Shown: positions 24,148-33,822, numbered from the stretch's first letter. The stretch: DNA of 64,000 nt from Sandarakinorhabdus glacialis (GCF_014643455.1 NZ_BMJM01000001.1:362123-426122), one strand, 5' to 3'. A program made the numbers and translations. The notes: generated from the letters alone by a model not told the origin.

Positions 24148-24820
24148 CCAGGTGCTGGTCGTCGAGGATCTGCGGCGCAGCTTCACGCAAGGCGATGCGA
24201 CGATCGAGGTCCTGCGCGGGGTCGACCTGTCGGTAAACGCTGGCGAGATCGTCGCGCTGCTGGGGCCGTCAGGGTCGGGGAAATCGACGCTGTTGCAGGC
24301 TGTCGGCCTGCTCGAGGGCGGGTTCCAGGGGCGGATCTCGATTGCCGGCGAGCGGGTCGAGGCGCTCGACAATGCCGGGCGGACGCGGGTGCGGCGCGAC
24401 CGGCTGGGATTTGTGTATCAGTTCCATCATTTGCTGCCCGATTTCAGTGCGCGTGAGAATGTGCTGCTGGCGGGGTTGGTGGCGGGGCATCCCGAGAAGG
24501 AAGCGCGGGCCCGGGCGGACCAGTTGCTGACCGATCTGGGTCTGGGCGCTCGGCTGGCGCATCGGCCGTCACAGCTTTCGGGCGGCGAGCAGCAGCGTGT
24601 GGCGGTGGCGCGGGCCTTGGCCAACAAGCCGGTGCTGGTACTGGCGGACGAGCCGACAGGCAATCTGGATGAGGCCACGGCGGCGCGGGTACTGGGCGAA
24701 TTCCTGTCGCTGGTGCGCGGGCAGGGGTCGGCGGCGCTGGTGGCGACTCATAACGTGGCGCTGGCGCGGGCGATGGACCGAGTGGTGACGCTCCACGAAG
24801 GACGATTGGCGGTCGCTTGA
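24140..24820 (+). CDS. lolD: Lipoprotein-releasing ABC transporter ATPase LolD
   Basis: A 226-residue ABC ATPase. Walker [10 protein letters not shown] is near residue 40, the Q-loop region is [17 protein letters not shown] (LolD-typical), signature [15 protein letters not shown] is near 145, Walker [10 protein letters not shown] follows, and the H-loop is in VATHNVALA. The gene overlaps the 3' end of lolC by 8 nt and its own stop overlaps a TTG in front of dnaE, so the operon is tightly coupled. Confidence 0.97.
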   Translation: MSSQVLVVEDLRRSFTQGDATIEVLRGVDLSVNAGEIVALLGPSGSGKSTLLQAVGLLEGGFQGRISIAGERVEALDNAGRTRVRRDRLGFVYQFHHLLPDFSARENVLLAGLVAGHPEKEARARADQLLTDLGLGARLAHRPSQLSGGEQQRVAVARALANKPVLVLADEPTGNLDEATAARVLGEFLSLVRGQGSAALVATHNVALARAMDRVVTLHEGRLAVA

Positions 24821-24894
24821 CGGGTTTTCAGTCGGTCGAAGATAAAGCCAAGGCGAAGCTTTCCAGAATGGAGCGGAGGGGGCAGACTGCGCCC

Positions 24895-27800
24895 ATGCCA
24901 CACGCGGGTTTTGTCCATCTTCGCATGCATTCGGCGTACTCGATGCTCGAGGGCGCGATCCAGCCCGAGGACCTCGCCAAGGCATGCCGCAAGGCGGGGT
25001 TTCCGGCGGCGGGGCTGGCGGATCGCGGCAACATGTTCGCGGCGATGGACTTCTCGGCGGCGTGCAAAGATGCCGGTGTCCAGCCGATCATCGGCGCGAT
25101 GGTCGCCGTCGAACGTCCGGGGTCGCGGACGGCGTTGACGCGGGCGATATATGACTGGCTGGTGCTTTTTGCCCAGGATGCTGCCGGATATGGGAATCTG
25201 ATCTCGCTGGTCAGCCAGGCGCATCTGGGGGCCGATCCTGCTGACGACCCGCATCTCCTGCTCGCCGATTTCGAGGGGCGGACCGATGGGTTGCTGTGCG
25301 TGACCGGCGGGGCGGATGGCGCGTTGACGCGGTTGCTGGCCGATGGGCAGGCGATCGAGGCTTATGCCGATACGCTGACCGCGCTGTTTCCGGGGCGGCT
25401 TTACATCGAGATTTCGCGCGCCGGCGAGGCGGTCGAGGCGCGGTCCGAGCCCGGGTTGTTGCGACTGGCGCAGGCGCGGGATTTGCCGATCGTGGCGACC
25501 AACCCGGTCAAGTTCCTCGATGCGCGGGTGCACCTGGCGCATGACGCGCTGCTGTGCATCGCGGATTCGGCGTATGTCGAGGCCGAGGAGCGGCGCAAGT
25601 CGAACCCCGAGCACCGGATGAAGAGCGCCGAGGAGATGCGGACGGCGTTTGCCGATCTGCCCGAGGCGCTGGCGAATACGATCGTGGTGGCGCAGCGATG
25701 CGCATTCGCGGCGCCGGCGCGCAAGCCGATCCTGCCGCGGATGGCATCGGGTGGCCTGTCGGAGGATCCGGCGCTGGTAAAGGCGGCGGAAGCCGGCCTC
25801 GATCAGCGGCTGTCGGCTTTGTCGATCAGCGGCGAGGCGGCGGCGCCGTATCGCGAGCGGCTGGCGTTCGAGCTGTCGGTGATCAATGCCATGGGTTTCC
25901 CGGGCTATTTCCTGATCGTCGCGGACTTTATCGCCTGGGCTAAGCGGCAGGGCATCCCGGTCGGGCCGGGGCGCGGTTCGGGTGCGGGCTCGGTAGTGGC
26001 ATGGGCGCTGACGATCACCGATCTCGATCCGTTAGAGCATGGCCTGCTGTTCGAGCGGTTCCTCAACCCCGACCGAGTATCGATGCCCGATTTCGACATC
26101 GATTTCTGCGAGACGCGGCGGCAGGAGGTGATCCAGTACGTCCAGGAACGCTATGGCCGCGACCAGGTCGCGCAGATCATCACCTTCGGGAAAATGAAGG
26201 CGCGCGCCGTATTGAAGGACGTCGGGCGGGTTTTGCAGATGCCGTACGGGCAGACGGACAGGCTGTCGAAGCTGGTGCCGAGCCATCCGACCGACCCGTG
26301 GACGCTGGCGCGGACGCTGGGGATCGGCAAGGACGCCGACGGCAAGCGCCATGTCGGGGTGCCCGAATTCATCGCCGAGCGCGATCGCGACCCCAAGGTG
26401 CGGCGGCTGATCGAGATCGCGTTGCAATTGGAGGGGCTGCCGCGGCATAGCTCGACGCATGCGGCGGGCGTGGTCATCGGTGATCGCCCGCTGTCGCAGC
26501 TGGTGCCGCTGTACCGCGACCCGCGGTCCGACATGGCCGTGACGCAGTTCGAAATGAAGGCGGTCGAAAAGGCCGGGCTGGTGAAGTTCGATTTTCTCGG
26601 GCTGAAGACGCTGTCGGTGCTCGACCGTGCGGCGAAATTGTTGAAGAACCGCGGCGTGGTGGTCGACTGGCTGGCGCTGCCATTGGACGATCCCGAGGTC
26701 TACAAGCTGCTGGCGCGCGCCGATACGGTCGGGGTGTTCCAGTTCGAATCCGAGGGCATGCGGCGCGCGCTTGGCCAGGTGCGGCCCGATTGTTTTGGCG
26801 ATATCGTCGCGCTGGGCGCGCTGTATCGGCCGGGCCCGATGGACAATATTCCGAGCTTTGCCAACCGCAAGCACAAGCGCGAGGCGGTCGAATTGCTGCA
26901 TCCATTGATGGAGCCGATCCTGCGCGAGACCTACGGGATCATCGTCTATCAGGAACAGGTGATGCAAATCGCCCGGACGCTGGCGGGGTATAGCCTGGGC
27001 GAGGCCGATTTGTTGCGGCGCGCGATGGGCAAGAAGATCCATGCCGAGATGGTCGCGCAAAAGGAGCGGTTTGCCGAAGGCGCCGACAAAAACGGCATCG
27101 ACAAGAAGACGGCGTCGGCGATCTTCGACCTGGTGCTGAAGTTCGCCAACTATGGCTTCAACAAGTCGCATGCGGCGGCGTATGCGCTGGTAAGTTTCCA
27201 GACGGCGTGGCTGAAGGCGCATCACCCGGTCGAATATTTTGCAGCGTCGATGGCGTACGATATCACCAATACCGACCGGCTGGCGGCGTTCACCGAGGAC
27301 GCGCGGCGATCTGGGGTGCGGGTGCTGCCGCCGTGCATCAATGCTTCGCAGGCGGATTTCGCGGTCGAGACGGTCGGCGACGATCTGGCGGTTCGCTATG
27401 CGCTCGCGGCGTTGAAGAACGTCGGTGAAAAGGCGATGGAGGTCGTCGTCACCGGGCGCGGCGCGGGCTATGCGGGGCTGCCGGCGTTTTCGAAGAACGT
27501 CGATCCGAAACTGCTCAACAAGCGGCAGTTGGAGAGCTTGATCGCGGCGGGGTGTTTCGACCGGATCGAGGCCAACCGCGCCGGCGTGTACCTGCTTGCC
27601 GAGGCGGTGCTGGGGACGGCGCAGGCGGCGGCCGCGGCGCGCGATTCGGCGCAGACGGCCCTGTTCGGCGAAGATACCGGGTTCATCGACGAGGGCGGGC
27701 TGGCGATGCTGGTGCCGGCCAACGCGAGCTGGACGCTGGCGCAGACGATGGCGCAGGAAAAGGAAGCGTTCGGTTTCTATTTTTCCGGGCATCCGGTCGA

Positions 27801-28416
27801 GGCATGGCGGCCGGTGCTCGATGCGCAGGGAGCCAAGAGCTTTGCCGAGGTCGCGGCGATGCCCGCTCCTGCCGGCGGTGGACGCCAGGGCGTCGTCATG
27901 GCCGGGCTGATCGAGGAAGTCCGCTGGCGGACGCCGCAGACCGGAAAAGGCAATCGCTACATGCTGATCACGCTTTCGGATCGTTCGGGGCAGTATGTCG
28001 GGAGTTGCTTCGACGAGGAGACGCAGGTTCGGCTCGAGGCGATCGCCAAGGATACGCCTTCGGTGCTGCTGCAGGCCGAATTGATGTGGCGTGAGGGCGA
28101 GGATGTGCCGCGAGTAACGGTGCGCGGGGTGACGCTGCTGGAGGCGATGGCGAAGCGAGCGCGCGGGCGGCTGGTAGTGAACGTCGCCACGTCTGAGGAG
28201 GCGGCGCAACTCGAGGCGCTGGTTGCCGGCGCGCGCGGGCAGGGGCGCGGCGAACTGGTGGCGCAGGTGGCGACGCCGGTGGGCATGGCGCGGCTGTGGC
28301 TGGGGCGGGATTATCTGCTCGATGCCGAGATGGTGGCGGCTACGGCGCGCGTTTTCGGGGTCGAGCGGGTGGTTTCCGAGGCTATGGAAGCGCCGCGACT
28401 GTCCTTGGTGAGCTAG
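24895..28416 (+). CDS. dnaE: DNA polymerase III subunit alpha
   Basis: An approximately 1173-residue replicative polymerase. Order: PHP domain (HLRMHSAYSMLEGAI near residue 10, GLADRGNMFAAMDF, QPIIGAMVAVE); polymerase palm with catalytic PDFDIDFC and GRGSGAGSVV; thumb/fingers with ITFGKMKARAVLKDVGR and LPRHSSTHAAGVVI; the helix-hairpin-helix region; and a C-terminal OB fold (GVVMAGLIEEVRWRTPQTGKGNRYMLITLSD). The PHP metal motif has Ala where many DnaE proteins have Asp (HSAYS), as in several alphaproteobacteria. The ATG at 24895 matches the family start. TTG 24817 (overlapping the lolD stop) and ATG 24868 are alternatives. Confidence 0.96.
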   Translation: MPHAGFVHLRMHSAYSMLEGAIQPEDLAKACRKAGFPAAGLADRGNMFAAMDFSAACKDAGVQPIIGAMVAVERPGSRTALTRAIYDWLVLFAQDAAGYGNLISLVSQAHLGADPADDPHLLLADFEGRTDGLLCVTGGADGALTRLLADGQAIEAYADTLTALFPGRLYIEISRAGEAVEARSEPGLLRLAQARDLPIVATNPVKFLDARVHLAHDALLCIADSAYVEAEERRKSNPEHRMKSAEEMRTAFADLPEALANTIVVAQRCAFAAPARKPILPRMASGGLSEDPALVKAAEAGLDQRLSALSISGEAAAPYRERLAFELSVINAMGFPGYFLIVADFIAWAKRQGIPVGPGRGSGAGSVVAWALTITDLDPLEHGLLFERFLNPDRVSMPDFDIDFCETRRQEVIQYVQERYGRDQVAQIITFGKMKARAVLKDVGRVLQMPYGQTDRLSKLVPSHPTDPWTLARTLGIGKDADGKRHVGVPEFIAERDRDPKVRRLIEIALQLEGLPRHSSTHAAGVVIGDRPLSQLVPLYRDPRSDMAVTQFEMKAVEKAGLVKFDFLGLKTLSVLDRAAKLLKNRGVVVDWLALPLDDPEVYKLLARADTVGVFQFESEGMRRALGQVRPDCFGDIVALGALYRPGPMDNIPSFANRKHKREAVELLHPLMEPILRETYGIIVYQEQVMQIARTLAGYSLGEADLLRRAMGKKIHAEMVAQKERFAEGADKNGIDKKTASAIFDLVLKFANYGFNKSHAAAYALVSFQTAWLKAHHPVEYFAASMAYDITNTDRLAAFTEDARRSGVRVLPPCINASQADFAVETVGDDLAVRYALAALKNVGEKAMEVVVTGRGAGYAGLPAFSKNVDPKLLNKRQLESLIAAGCFDRIEANRAGVYLLAEAVLGTAQAAAAARDSAQTALFGEDTGFIDEGGLAMLVPANASWTLAQTMAQEKEAFGFYFSGHPVEAWRPVLDAQGAKSFAEVAAMPAPAGGGRQGVVMAGLIEEVRWRTPQTGKGNRYMLITLSDRSGQYVGSCFDEETQVRLEAIAKDTPSVLLQAELMWREGEDVPRVTVRGVTLLEAMAKRARGRLVVNVATSEEAAQLEALVAGARGQGRGELVAQVATPVGMARLWLGRDYLLDAEMVAATARVFGVERVVSEAMEAPRLSLVS

Positions 28417-28430
28417 GCTTACGCATCAAA

Positions 28431-28506
28431 CTGTCATCCCGGGCTCGACCCGGGACCCAGTTTTTCTTCGCCGAAAAGAAACCGGGTCCCCGGTCGAGCC
28501 CGGGAT
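28431..28506. repeat. Inverted pair of family 1 repeats (REPIN-like), probable bidirectional terminator
   Basis: Two module-B copies face each other: CATCCCGGGCTCGACCCGGG then ACCCAGTTTTTCTT, and AAGAAACCGGGTCCCCGGTC then GAGCCCGGGAT, separated by CGCCGA. The arms pair over about 30 bp with few mismatches. The element sits between the convergent dnaE and glsA stops, where such structures often end transcription on both strands. Confidence 0.75.
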
Positions 28507-28517
28507 AAAACCGCCGT

Positions 28518-29456
28518 TCAGAGAATATCCGGGTTGAAAACGCTCCAGCGCATGGTGTGGGCAAGCTGCTCCAGAGCGCGCGTGCCGAGCAGCGAATTTC
28601 CCTGCGGGCTGAGGCCGGGGGACCACACGGCGATGCTGGCGCGGCCGGGGGCGATGGCGAGGATGCCGCCGCCGACGCCCGATTTCGCCGGCAGGCCGAC
28701 CTGAAAGGCGAATTCTCCAGAGGCATCGTAATGGCCGCAGGTCAGCATCAGCGCGTTGATGCGGCGGGCGCGCTCGGGGGAGACAATGGCCTCGCCGCTG
28801 ACCGGGCAGACGCCGCCGGCCATCAGGAACCGCCCGGCGCGCGCGAGCTGCCGGCACGACATGGCGATGGCGCATTGCTGGAAATAGACGCTGAGCGTCG
28901 CATCGACCGGGCCGGCGATGGTGCCGAAAGCGCGCATATAGTTGGCGAGCGCAGCGTTGCGATAGCCGGTGGCAGCCTCCGACCAGGCAACGGCAGCGTC
29001 GAGGTCGATGGTCTCGTCGCCTGAAAGGCGGCGGATAAGTGCCAGGATGGATTGGAGGCCCTCGCCGGGGCTGCGGCCTTCGGCGATAAGGTCGGTGACG
29101 GCGATGGCGCCGGCGTTGATGAACGGGTTGCGCGGCCGGCCCTGTTCGAGCTCAAGCTGGATGATCGAATTGAAGGCGCTGCCCGAAGGCTCCTTGCCGA
29201 CGCGGTCCCAGACCCGGTTGCCGTGCCGGGACAGCGCCTCGACAAGGGCGAAGACCTTGCTGACCGACTGGATGGAGAAGGCCTCGCCAGCATCGCCGGC
29301 GACATGCTCGGTGCCGTCGGCGGTGATCACCGCAATGCCGAAATGGCGCGGCGAGACCTTGGCAAGCTCGGGGATGTAGTCGGCGACGCGGCCGCGATCG
29401 GTGGCGGCCTGCAGGCGCGATGCGATGTCGGAGACGAGACCGGCGAGGTCGGCCAT
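28518..29456 (-). CDS. glsA: Glutaminase A
   Basis: A 312-residue serine-dependent glutaminase of the beta-lactamase-like fold, converting L-glutamine to glutamate and ammonia. Motifs: [15 protein letters not shown] with catalytic Ser and Lys of [53 protein letters not shown], a Tyr-containing YFQQCAIAM, and [17 protein letters not shown]. All catalytic regions are intact and length is normal (about 305-310). Cytoplasmic. It is divergent from the P450 gene and convergent with dnaE. Confidence 0.96.
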   Translation of the reverse strand: MADLAGLVSDIASRLQAATDRGRVADYIPELAKVSPRHFGIAVITADGTEHVAGDAGEAFSIQSVSKVFALVEALSRHGNRVWDRVGKEPSGSAFNSIIQLELEQGRPRNPFINAGAIAVTDLIAEGRSPGEGLQSILALIRRLSGDETIDLDAAVAWSEAATGYRNAALANYMRAFGTIAGPVDATLSVYFQQCAIAMSCRQLARAGRFLMAGGVCPVSGEAIVSPERARRINALMLTCGHYDASGEFAFQVGLPAKSGVGGGILAIAPGRASIAVWSPGLSPQGNSLLGTRALEQLAHTMRWSVFNPDIL

Positions 29457-29507
29457 GGACGCTTTTCCTAGTTTCTTGCGGCGAGCATCCCAAAATAGTC
29501 GACGAAA

Positions 29508-29523
29508 TGACCGCCGCCGGTCA
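29508..29523. promoter_or_regulatory. Inverted repeat TGACCG-CCGC-CGGTCA between glsA and CYP153
   Basis: Perfect 6-bp arms with a 4-bp centre, 103 nt before the P450 start and 52 nt before the divergent glsA start. Size and placement suit an operator for a dimeric repressor. No regulator gene is adjacent. Confidence 0.35.
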
Positions 29524-29610
29524 AAATATGAGTGGCACTTGAATTACACGGAGAGTAACAACGCAGCTCGGGGTGAGATCGCGTTCAGCGCGACGGGATA
29601 GGAGACGCAT

Positions 29611-30939
29611 ATGGCGAGCAAGCACACTTTGTCACGTGAGGAACAGCCACAGCGTTGGCCGTTGCCGCCGCGTCGCCGTCCGGACCTCGCTGATTTCAGC
29701 CGTGCATCGCTGATTGCCTATCTGCAGACGGCGCCGCTCGACGAGGTCGATATCTCCGACCCGATGTATTGGGAAACCGATACCAACAGCATCTATTTCA
29801 AGCGGCTGCGCGATGAAGCGCCGGTGCATTTCACCACGCATAACAGCGATCGTCACCGCGGCTTCTGGTCGGTGACGCGCTGGGCCGACATCATGGCGGT
29901 GGATACCAATCACAACGTCTATTCGTCCGACGCGCATCTCGGCGGCATTACCCTGTTCGACATGGACCAGGATTTCATCATGCCGATGTTCATCGCCATG
30001 GACCCGCCCAAGCATGATGTGCAGCGCAAGGCCGTCAACCCGATCGTATCCGGGCCCAACCTGGCCAGTTTCGAAGGGCTGATCCGCGAGCGCACGCGCG
30101 AAGTTCTCGATGGCCTGCCGCGCGGCGAGGCGTTCGACTGGGTCGACCGGGTGTCGATCGAGTTGACCAGCCGGATGCTGGCGACGCTGTTCGATTTCCC
30201 CCAGGAGCATCGCCGCAAGCTGACCTATTGGTCCGACGTTTCGACGTCCGATGCCGAGATTCCGGGCAACCCGCAGAAGGAGGAGCGCCAGGCGATCCTG
30301 ATGGGAATGCTGCAGGAATTCACGCTCCTGTGGAACCAGCGCGTCAACGAGCCGCCCAAGGGCGACCTTGTATCGATGCTGGCGCACAACCCGGCGACGC
30401 GGGACATGCCGCCGATGGAGTTCATGGGCAATCTCGTGCTGCTGATCGTTGGCGGCAACGATACGACGCGCAATTCGACCACCGGCGGCGTTTATGAATT
30501 CAGCAAGAACCCGGGCGAATGGGCCAAGCTGCGCGCCAACCCGGCGCTGGTCGAATCGGCGGTCAGCGAGATCATCCGCTACCAGACGCCGCTGGCGCAC
30601 ATGCGGCGGACGGCATTGGAGGACACGATCCTGGGTGGCCAGCGCATCCGCAAGGGCGACAAGGTCGTCATGTGGTACAGCTCGGGCAACCGCGACGAGC
30701 GCGCCATCGAGAACCCCGACGCCTTCATCATCGACCGGCCGCGGGCGCGCCAGCACATGTCGTTCGGTTTCGGCATTCACCGCTGCGTCGGCAACCGGCT
30801 TGCGGAACTGCAGCTGAAGATCCTGTGGGAAGAAATTCTCGCGCGCTTCGAAAGTATCGAAGTGCTCGAGGAGCCGGAGCGGGTGCCTTCGGCGTTCGTG
30901 AAGGGCTATAAATCGATGATGGTCCGGCTTCCGGCCTGA
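29611..30939 (+). CDS. Cytochrome P450, CYP153-type (alkane/fatty-acid terminal hydroxylase)
   Basis: A 442-residue soluble class I P450. I-helix motif LLIVGGNDTTRNSTTGGVYE, the ExxR in SEIIRYQTPLAHMRR, and the heme-binding loop FGFGIHRCVGNRLAELQL with the Cys ligand are intact. IFLR-like N-terminal segments (DPMYWETDTNSIYFKRLRDEAPV; GFWSVTRWADIMAVD) and AMDPPKHDVQRKAV resemble CYP153 enzymes, which hydroxylate medium-chain alkanes or fatty acids at the terminal carbon. AGGAG precedes the ATG by 6 nt. The ferredoxin gene follows after 28 nt, so the electron donor is co-transcribed; no ferredoxin reductase is in the window. Confidence 0.92.
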   Translation: MASKHTLSREEQPQRWPLPPRRRPDLADFSRASLIAYLQTAPLDEVDISDPMYWETDTNSIYFKRLRDEAPVHFTTHNSDRHRGFWSVTRWADIMAVDTNHNVYSSDAHLGGITLFDMDQDFIMPMFIAMDPPKHDVQRKAVNPIVSGPNLASFEGLIRERTREVLDGLPRGEAFDWVDRVSIELTSRMLATLFDFPQEHRRKLTYWSDVSTSDAEIPGNPQKEERQAILMGMLQEFTLLWNQRVNEPPKGDLVSMLAHNPATRDMPPMEFMGNLVLLIVGGNDTTRNSTTGGVYEFSKNPGEWAKLRANPALVESAVSEIIRYQTPLAHMRRTALEDTILGGQRIRKGDKVVMWYSSGNRDERAIENPDAFIIDRPRARQHMSFGFGIHRCVGNRLAELQLKILWEEILARFESIEVLEEPERVPSAFVKGYKSMMVRLPA

Positions 30940-30967
30940 CCTGCAGCAGCTGATACCAGGACCGAAA

Positions 30968-31288
30968 ATGGCTCACGTTACATATATCGAATTCAACGGC
31001 ACGCCGCATACCGTGGACGTCGCCGACGGCGTGTCCTTGATGGAGGGGGCGCTGCAGAACGGCGTCCCCGGCATCGACGGTGATTGCGGCGGCAACGCGG
31101 CGTGCGCGACGTGCCATGTCTATGTCGCCGATGGCTGGATGGGCAAGATCGGCGAGCGCAGCGAGAGCGAGGAAGCGATGCTCGATCTCGCCGACGGGTT
31201 GCAGGAAAACAGCCGGTTGGCGTGCCAGATATTCGCCAGCGACGGTCTTGAGGGGCTGGTGGTTTCCATGCCCGAGTCGCAGCACTAG
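30968..31288 (+). CDS. 2Fe-2S ferredoxin, putative P450 redox partner
   Basis: A 106-residue adrenodoxin-type ferredoxin. The cluster ligands are in GDCGGNAACATCHVYV (C-x5-C-x2-C) and the fourth Cys is in SRLACQIFAS. The acidic surface loop (SESEEAMLDLADG) is typical of proteins that dock on P450s and ferredoxin reductases. AGGA lies just upstream of the ATG. Its placement directly after the CYP153-type gene makes it the likely electron carrier; the reductase must be encoded elsewhere. Confidence 0.95.
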   Translation: MAHVTYIEFNGTPHTVDVADGVSLMEGALQNGVPGIDGDCGGNAACATCHVYVADGWMGKIGERSESEEAMLDLADGLQENSRLACQIFASDGLEGLVVSMPESQH

Positions 31289-31346
31289 GAGGAACCTTTC
31301 GGGTCGGCAGCGTTAAACCTGCAGACCAATCAAAGGACGCCTCGAT

Positions 31347-32525
31347 ATGCGCATCGCTCTTTTCTCGCTGCTGCTGGCTTCGGTGCCGGCGATGGCGGCT
31401 CCGGTCGTGCAGGGCTCGCCGAATGTGCCGGCGTTCAAGCCTGCGTTCGCCGGCCAGGCGCGCGCCGAAGCGGTCACCACGCGGACGAAGCTGGCGGTGA
31501 CCGAGATCGCCACCGGGCTGAGCAAGCCATGGGGGCTGGCGTTCCTGCCCGATGGCCGGATGCTGGTCAGCGAAAAGACCGGCGCGCTGCGGATCATCGG
31601 CACGGATGGCAGCAAGTCGGCGCCGGTAACGGGAACGCCGGCGGTCGATGCGCGCGACCAGGGCGGCATGCTCGGGGTGGCAGTGCCGGGTGACGGATTT
31701 GTCTATTGGATCTATTCGGAGCCGCGCACCGGCGGCAACGGACTGGCGGTGGCGCGCGGCAAGCTGGGCGGAACCGCAGCCGCGCCGGTGCTTTCGGCGG
31801 TCGAGGTCGTGTTCCGGGTGCAGCCGACGCTCGATTCGACCATGCACTCGGGCGGCCGGCTGGTGTTCCCCGCCGATGGCACGATGATGGTGACGATGGG
31901 CGAGCGCTCGATTCTGCCGGGCCGGGTGCAGGCGCAGGACCTCGGCAGCGATTTCGGCAAGATGGTCCGTATCAACCGCGATGGATCACTGCCCAAGGGA
32001 AATCCCTATGCCGGCAAGGCAGGGGCGCGGCCGGAGATCTGGTCGATCGGGCATCGCAACATTCTGTCGGCGGCGCTCGATGGGCAAGGCCGGGTCTGGG
32101 AGGTCGAAATGGGGCCTAAGGGCGGCGACGAGCTCAATCTGGTCAAGCCGGGCAAGGATTATGGCTGGCCGACGATCACCTACGGCGAGGAATATTCGGG
32201 CAAGCCGGTTGGCAAGGCTATTACCGCGCAGGCGGGCATGGAGCAGCCGGTCTATTATTGGGACCCGGTGATCTCGCCGTCGGGCATGGCGATCTATTCG
32301 GGCAGCCTGTTTCCCGAATGGCAGGGCAACTTCTTCATCGGCGGGCTGTCGTCCACCGCGCTGGTGCGGCTGGTGATGCGGAACGACAAGGTCGTCGGCG
32401 AGGAGCGGCTGCTGACCGATCGCGCCGAGCGTATTCGTGATGTCGTGCAGGGGCCGGACGGAGCGCTGTACCTGTTGACCGACGACGCCAACGGCAAGCT
32501 GTTGAAGCTGACCCCCGCCGGCTGA
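31347..32525 (+). CDS. PQQ-dependent aldose sugar dehydrogenase family protein
   Basis: A 392-residue exported six-bladed beta-propeller. A signal peptide (MRIALFSLLLASVPAMA) is followed by the YliI/soluble glucose dehydrogenase fold: GLSKPWGLAFLPDGRMLVSEKTG, MHSGGRLVFPADGTMMVTMGE, IWSIGHRNILSAALDGQGRVW and GDELNLVKPGKDYGWP, which carry the PQQ and Ca ligands in relatives. Likely periplasmic oxidation of sugars with PQQ. It lies 58 nt after the ferredoxin on the same strand, but a functional link to the P450 is uncertain. No PQQ-synthesis genes are in the window. Confidence 0.92.
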   Translation: MRIALFSLLLASVPAMAAPVVQGSPNVPAFKPAFAGQARAEAVTTRTKLAVTEIATGLSKPWGLAFLPDGRMLVSEKTGALRIIGTDGSKSAPVTGTPAVDARDQGGMLGVAVPGDGFVYWIYSEPRTGGNGLAVARGKLGGTAAAPVLSAVEVVFRVQPTLDSTMHSGGRLVFPADGTMMVTMGERSILPGRVQAQDLGSDFGKMVRINRDGSLPKGNPYAGKAGARPEIWSIGHRNILSAALDGQGRVWEVEMGPKGGDELNLVKPGKDYGWPTITYGEEYSGKPVGKAITAQAGMEQPVYYWDPVISPSGMAIYSGSLFPEWQGNFFIGGLSSTALVRLVMRNDKVVGEERLLTDRAERIRDVVQGPDGALYLLTDDANGKLLKLTPAG

Positions 32526-32578
32526 TCGAGGCTCCGGCCTGTCCTACACGCGCCACTTCCGCTATTCCGCGATACCAG

Positions 32579-32608
32579 CGCCCGGGACAGCTCACGCAGC
32601 CCCGGGCG
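32579..32608. other. Hairpin CGCCCGGG...CCCGGGCG after the PQQ dehydrogenase gene
   Basis: In the 307-nt gap before rpsB, perfect 8-bp arms (32579-32586, 32601-32608) form a possible stem without a T-tract. The gap also holds two tandem GCGGAAAAT units near 32630 and the rpsB promoter. Confidence 0.35.
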
Positions 32609-32704
32609 TGGCACTGAAAAACGGCGAAAGCGGAAAATGCGGAAAATGTTAACGAATACTAGCCTTCGATTTCGGCCTAAACCGGCCATTGGCAACGAGC
32701 CTTC

Positions 32705-32733
32705 TTGACGTCGGGGGCCGGTGCCGCTAATCG
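32705..32733 (+). promoter_or_regulatory. Candidate promoter of the rpsB-tsf operon
   Basis: -35 TTGACG (32705-32710), 17-bp spacer, -10 TAATCG (32728-32733), predicting a start near 32740 and a leader of about 93 nt before the rpsB ATG. The close match and placement make it the best promoter in the gap. Confidence 0.5.
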
Positions 32734-32832
32734 CGCCGCTCCACAAACACACACGCAGGGGCCTTGCCCATCCGGTGTCGGAGAAATTCGAACATCCCCT
32801 GCGGCGGCTTAACCGGATAGAGGAGAAAGACT

Positions 32833-33690
32833 ATGGCGGCACCCGTCGTGACTATGGCGCAGCTTTTGGAAGCCGGCGCTCACTTTGGACACCAGACTCA
32901 CCGGTGGAACCCGAAGATGAAGCCTTACATCTTCGGTGATCGCAACGGCGTTCACATCATTGATCTGTCGCAGAGCGTTCCGCTGTTCGCTCGCGCGCTC
33001 GATTTCGTCCGCGGCACGGTCCAGGCCGGCGGCAAGGTGCTTTTCGTCGGCACCAAGCGCCAGGCGCAGGATCCCATCGCTGAAGCGGCTCGCCGTTCGG
33101 GCCAGCATTACGTCAACCATCGCTGGCTCGGCGGCATGCTGACCAACTGGAAGACCATCAGCGGTTCGATCAAGAAGTTCAAGCAGCTCGAAGAGCAGCT
33201 GGCAGGCGACACGGTCGGCCTGACCAAGAAGGAAATCTTGAAGCTTACGCGTGAGCGCGACAAGTTCGAGCTTTCGCTCGGCGGCATTCGCGACATGGGC
33301 GGCCTGCCCGACGTGATCTTCATCATCGACGTCAACAAGGAAGAGCTGGCCGTCAAGGAAGCCAATGTCCTGGGTATCCCGGTCGTTGCCATTCTCGACA
33401 CCAACACCGATCCTTCGGGCATCGCCTTCCCGGTTCCGGGCAATGACGACGCCAGCCGCGCCATCCTGCTGTACGTCAACGCGATCGCCGACACGGTAAT
33501 CGAAGCGCGCCAGGGCCGTGCTGCGGATCGCGGCATCGACCTTGGTGCACAGGACGAAGCACCGGTTGAATTCGCGATTGCGGCGCCAGCTGAAGAGCCT
33601 GTCGAAGCTGCTCCGGTAACGATGGAAGCCGCTGTCGAAGCGGTTACCGCGGTCGATGTCGCTGACGCCGAGGCGCAGACCCAGGCCTGA
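32833..33690 (+). CDS. rpsB: 30S ribosomal protein S2
   Basis: A 285-residue small-subunit protein. Characteristic segments: [81 protein letters not shown] and [21 protein letters not shown]. The last ~50 residues form an acidic, Ala/Val/Glu-rich tail, a common alphaproteobacterial extension. AGGAG precedes the ATG by 8 nt. It is followed by tsf after an attenuator-like hairpin, the standard gene order. Confidence 0.98.
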   Translation: MAAPVVTMAQLLEAGAHFGHQTHRWNPKMKPYIFGDRNGVHIIDLSQSVPLFARALDFVRGTVQAGGKVLFVGTKRQAQDPIAEAARRSGQHYVNHRWLGGMLTNWKTISGSIKKFKQLEEQLAGDTVGLTKKEILKLTRERDKFELSLGGIRDMGGLPDVIFIIDVNKEELAVKEANVLGIPVVAILDTNTDPSGIAFPVPGNDDASRAILLYVNAIADTVIEARQGRAADRGIDLGAQDEAPVEFAIAAPAEEPVEAAPVTMEAAVEAVTAVDVADAEAQTQA

Positions 33691-33726
33691 CGATCGTTGC
33701 CGGCGATTGGCCGGTGACAACAAGCG

Positions 33727-33760
33727 AACGGGCCGGGTGCAGATGCTGCATCCGGCCGTT
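33727..33760 (+). terminator. Attenuator-like hairpin between rpsB and tsf
   Basis: GGCCGGGTGCAG-ATG-CTGCATCCGGCC (12 pairs with one G-T), extended by AAC/GTT around a bulge, followed by TTTCCG. The short T-run suggests partial termination or mRNA processing that sets S2 above EF-Ts levels. Confidence 0.6.
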
Positions 33761-33822
33761 TCCGCAAAGAATTATCAAATCGGTCGTTTAGCGACCGCAG
33801 ACCCGAACCAAGGAGTCAGTTC

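Noticed and set aside
22687-24372. Long minus-strand open frame opposite proS and lolC
   Set aside because: Shadow of intact genes; the product is Pro/Arg/His-rich and cannot be placed in a family.
26032-28209. Long minus-strand open frame opposite dnaE
   Set aside because: Shadow of dnaE with an Arg/His-rich, repetitive translation; no homology pattern and no ribosome site.
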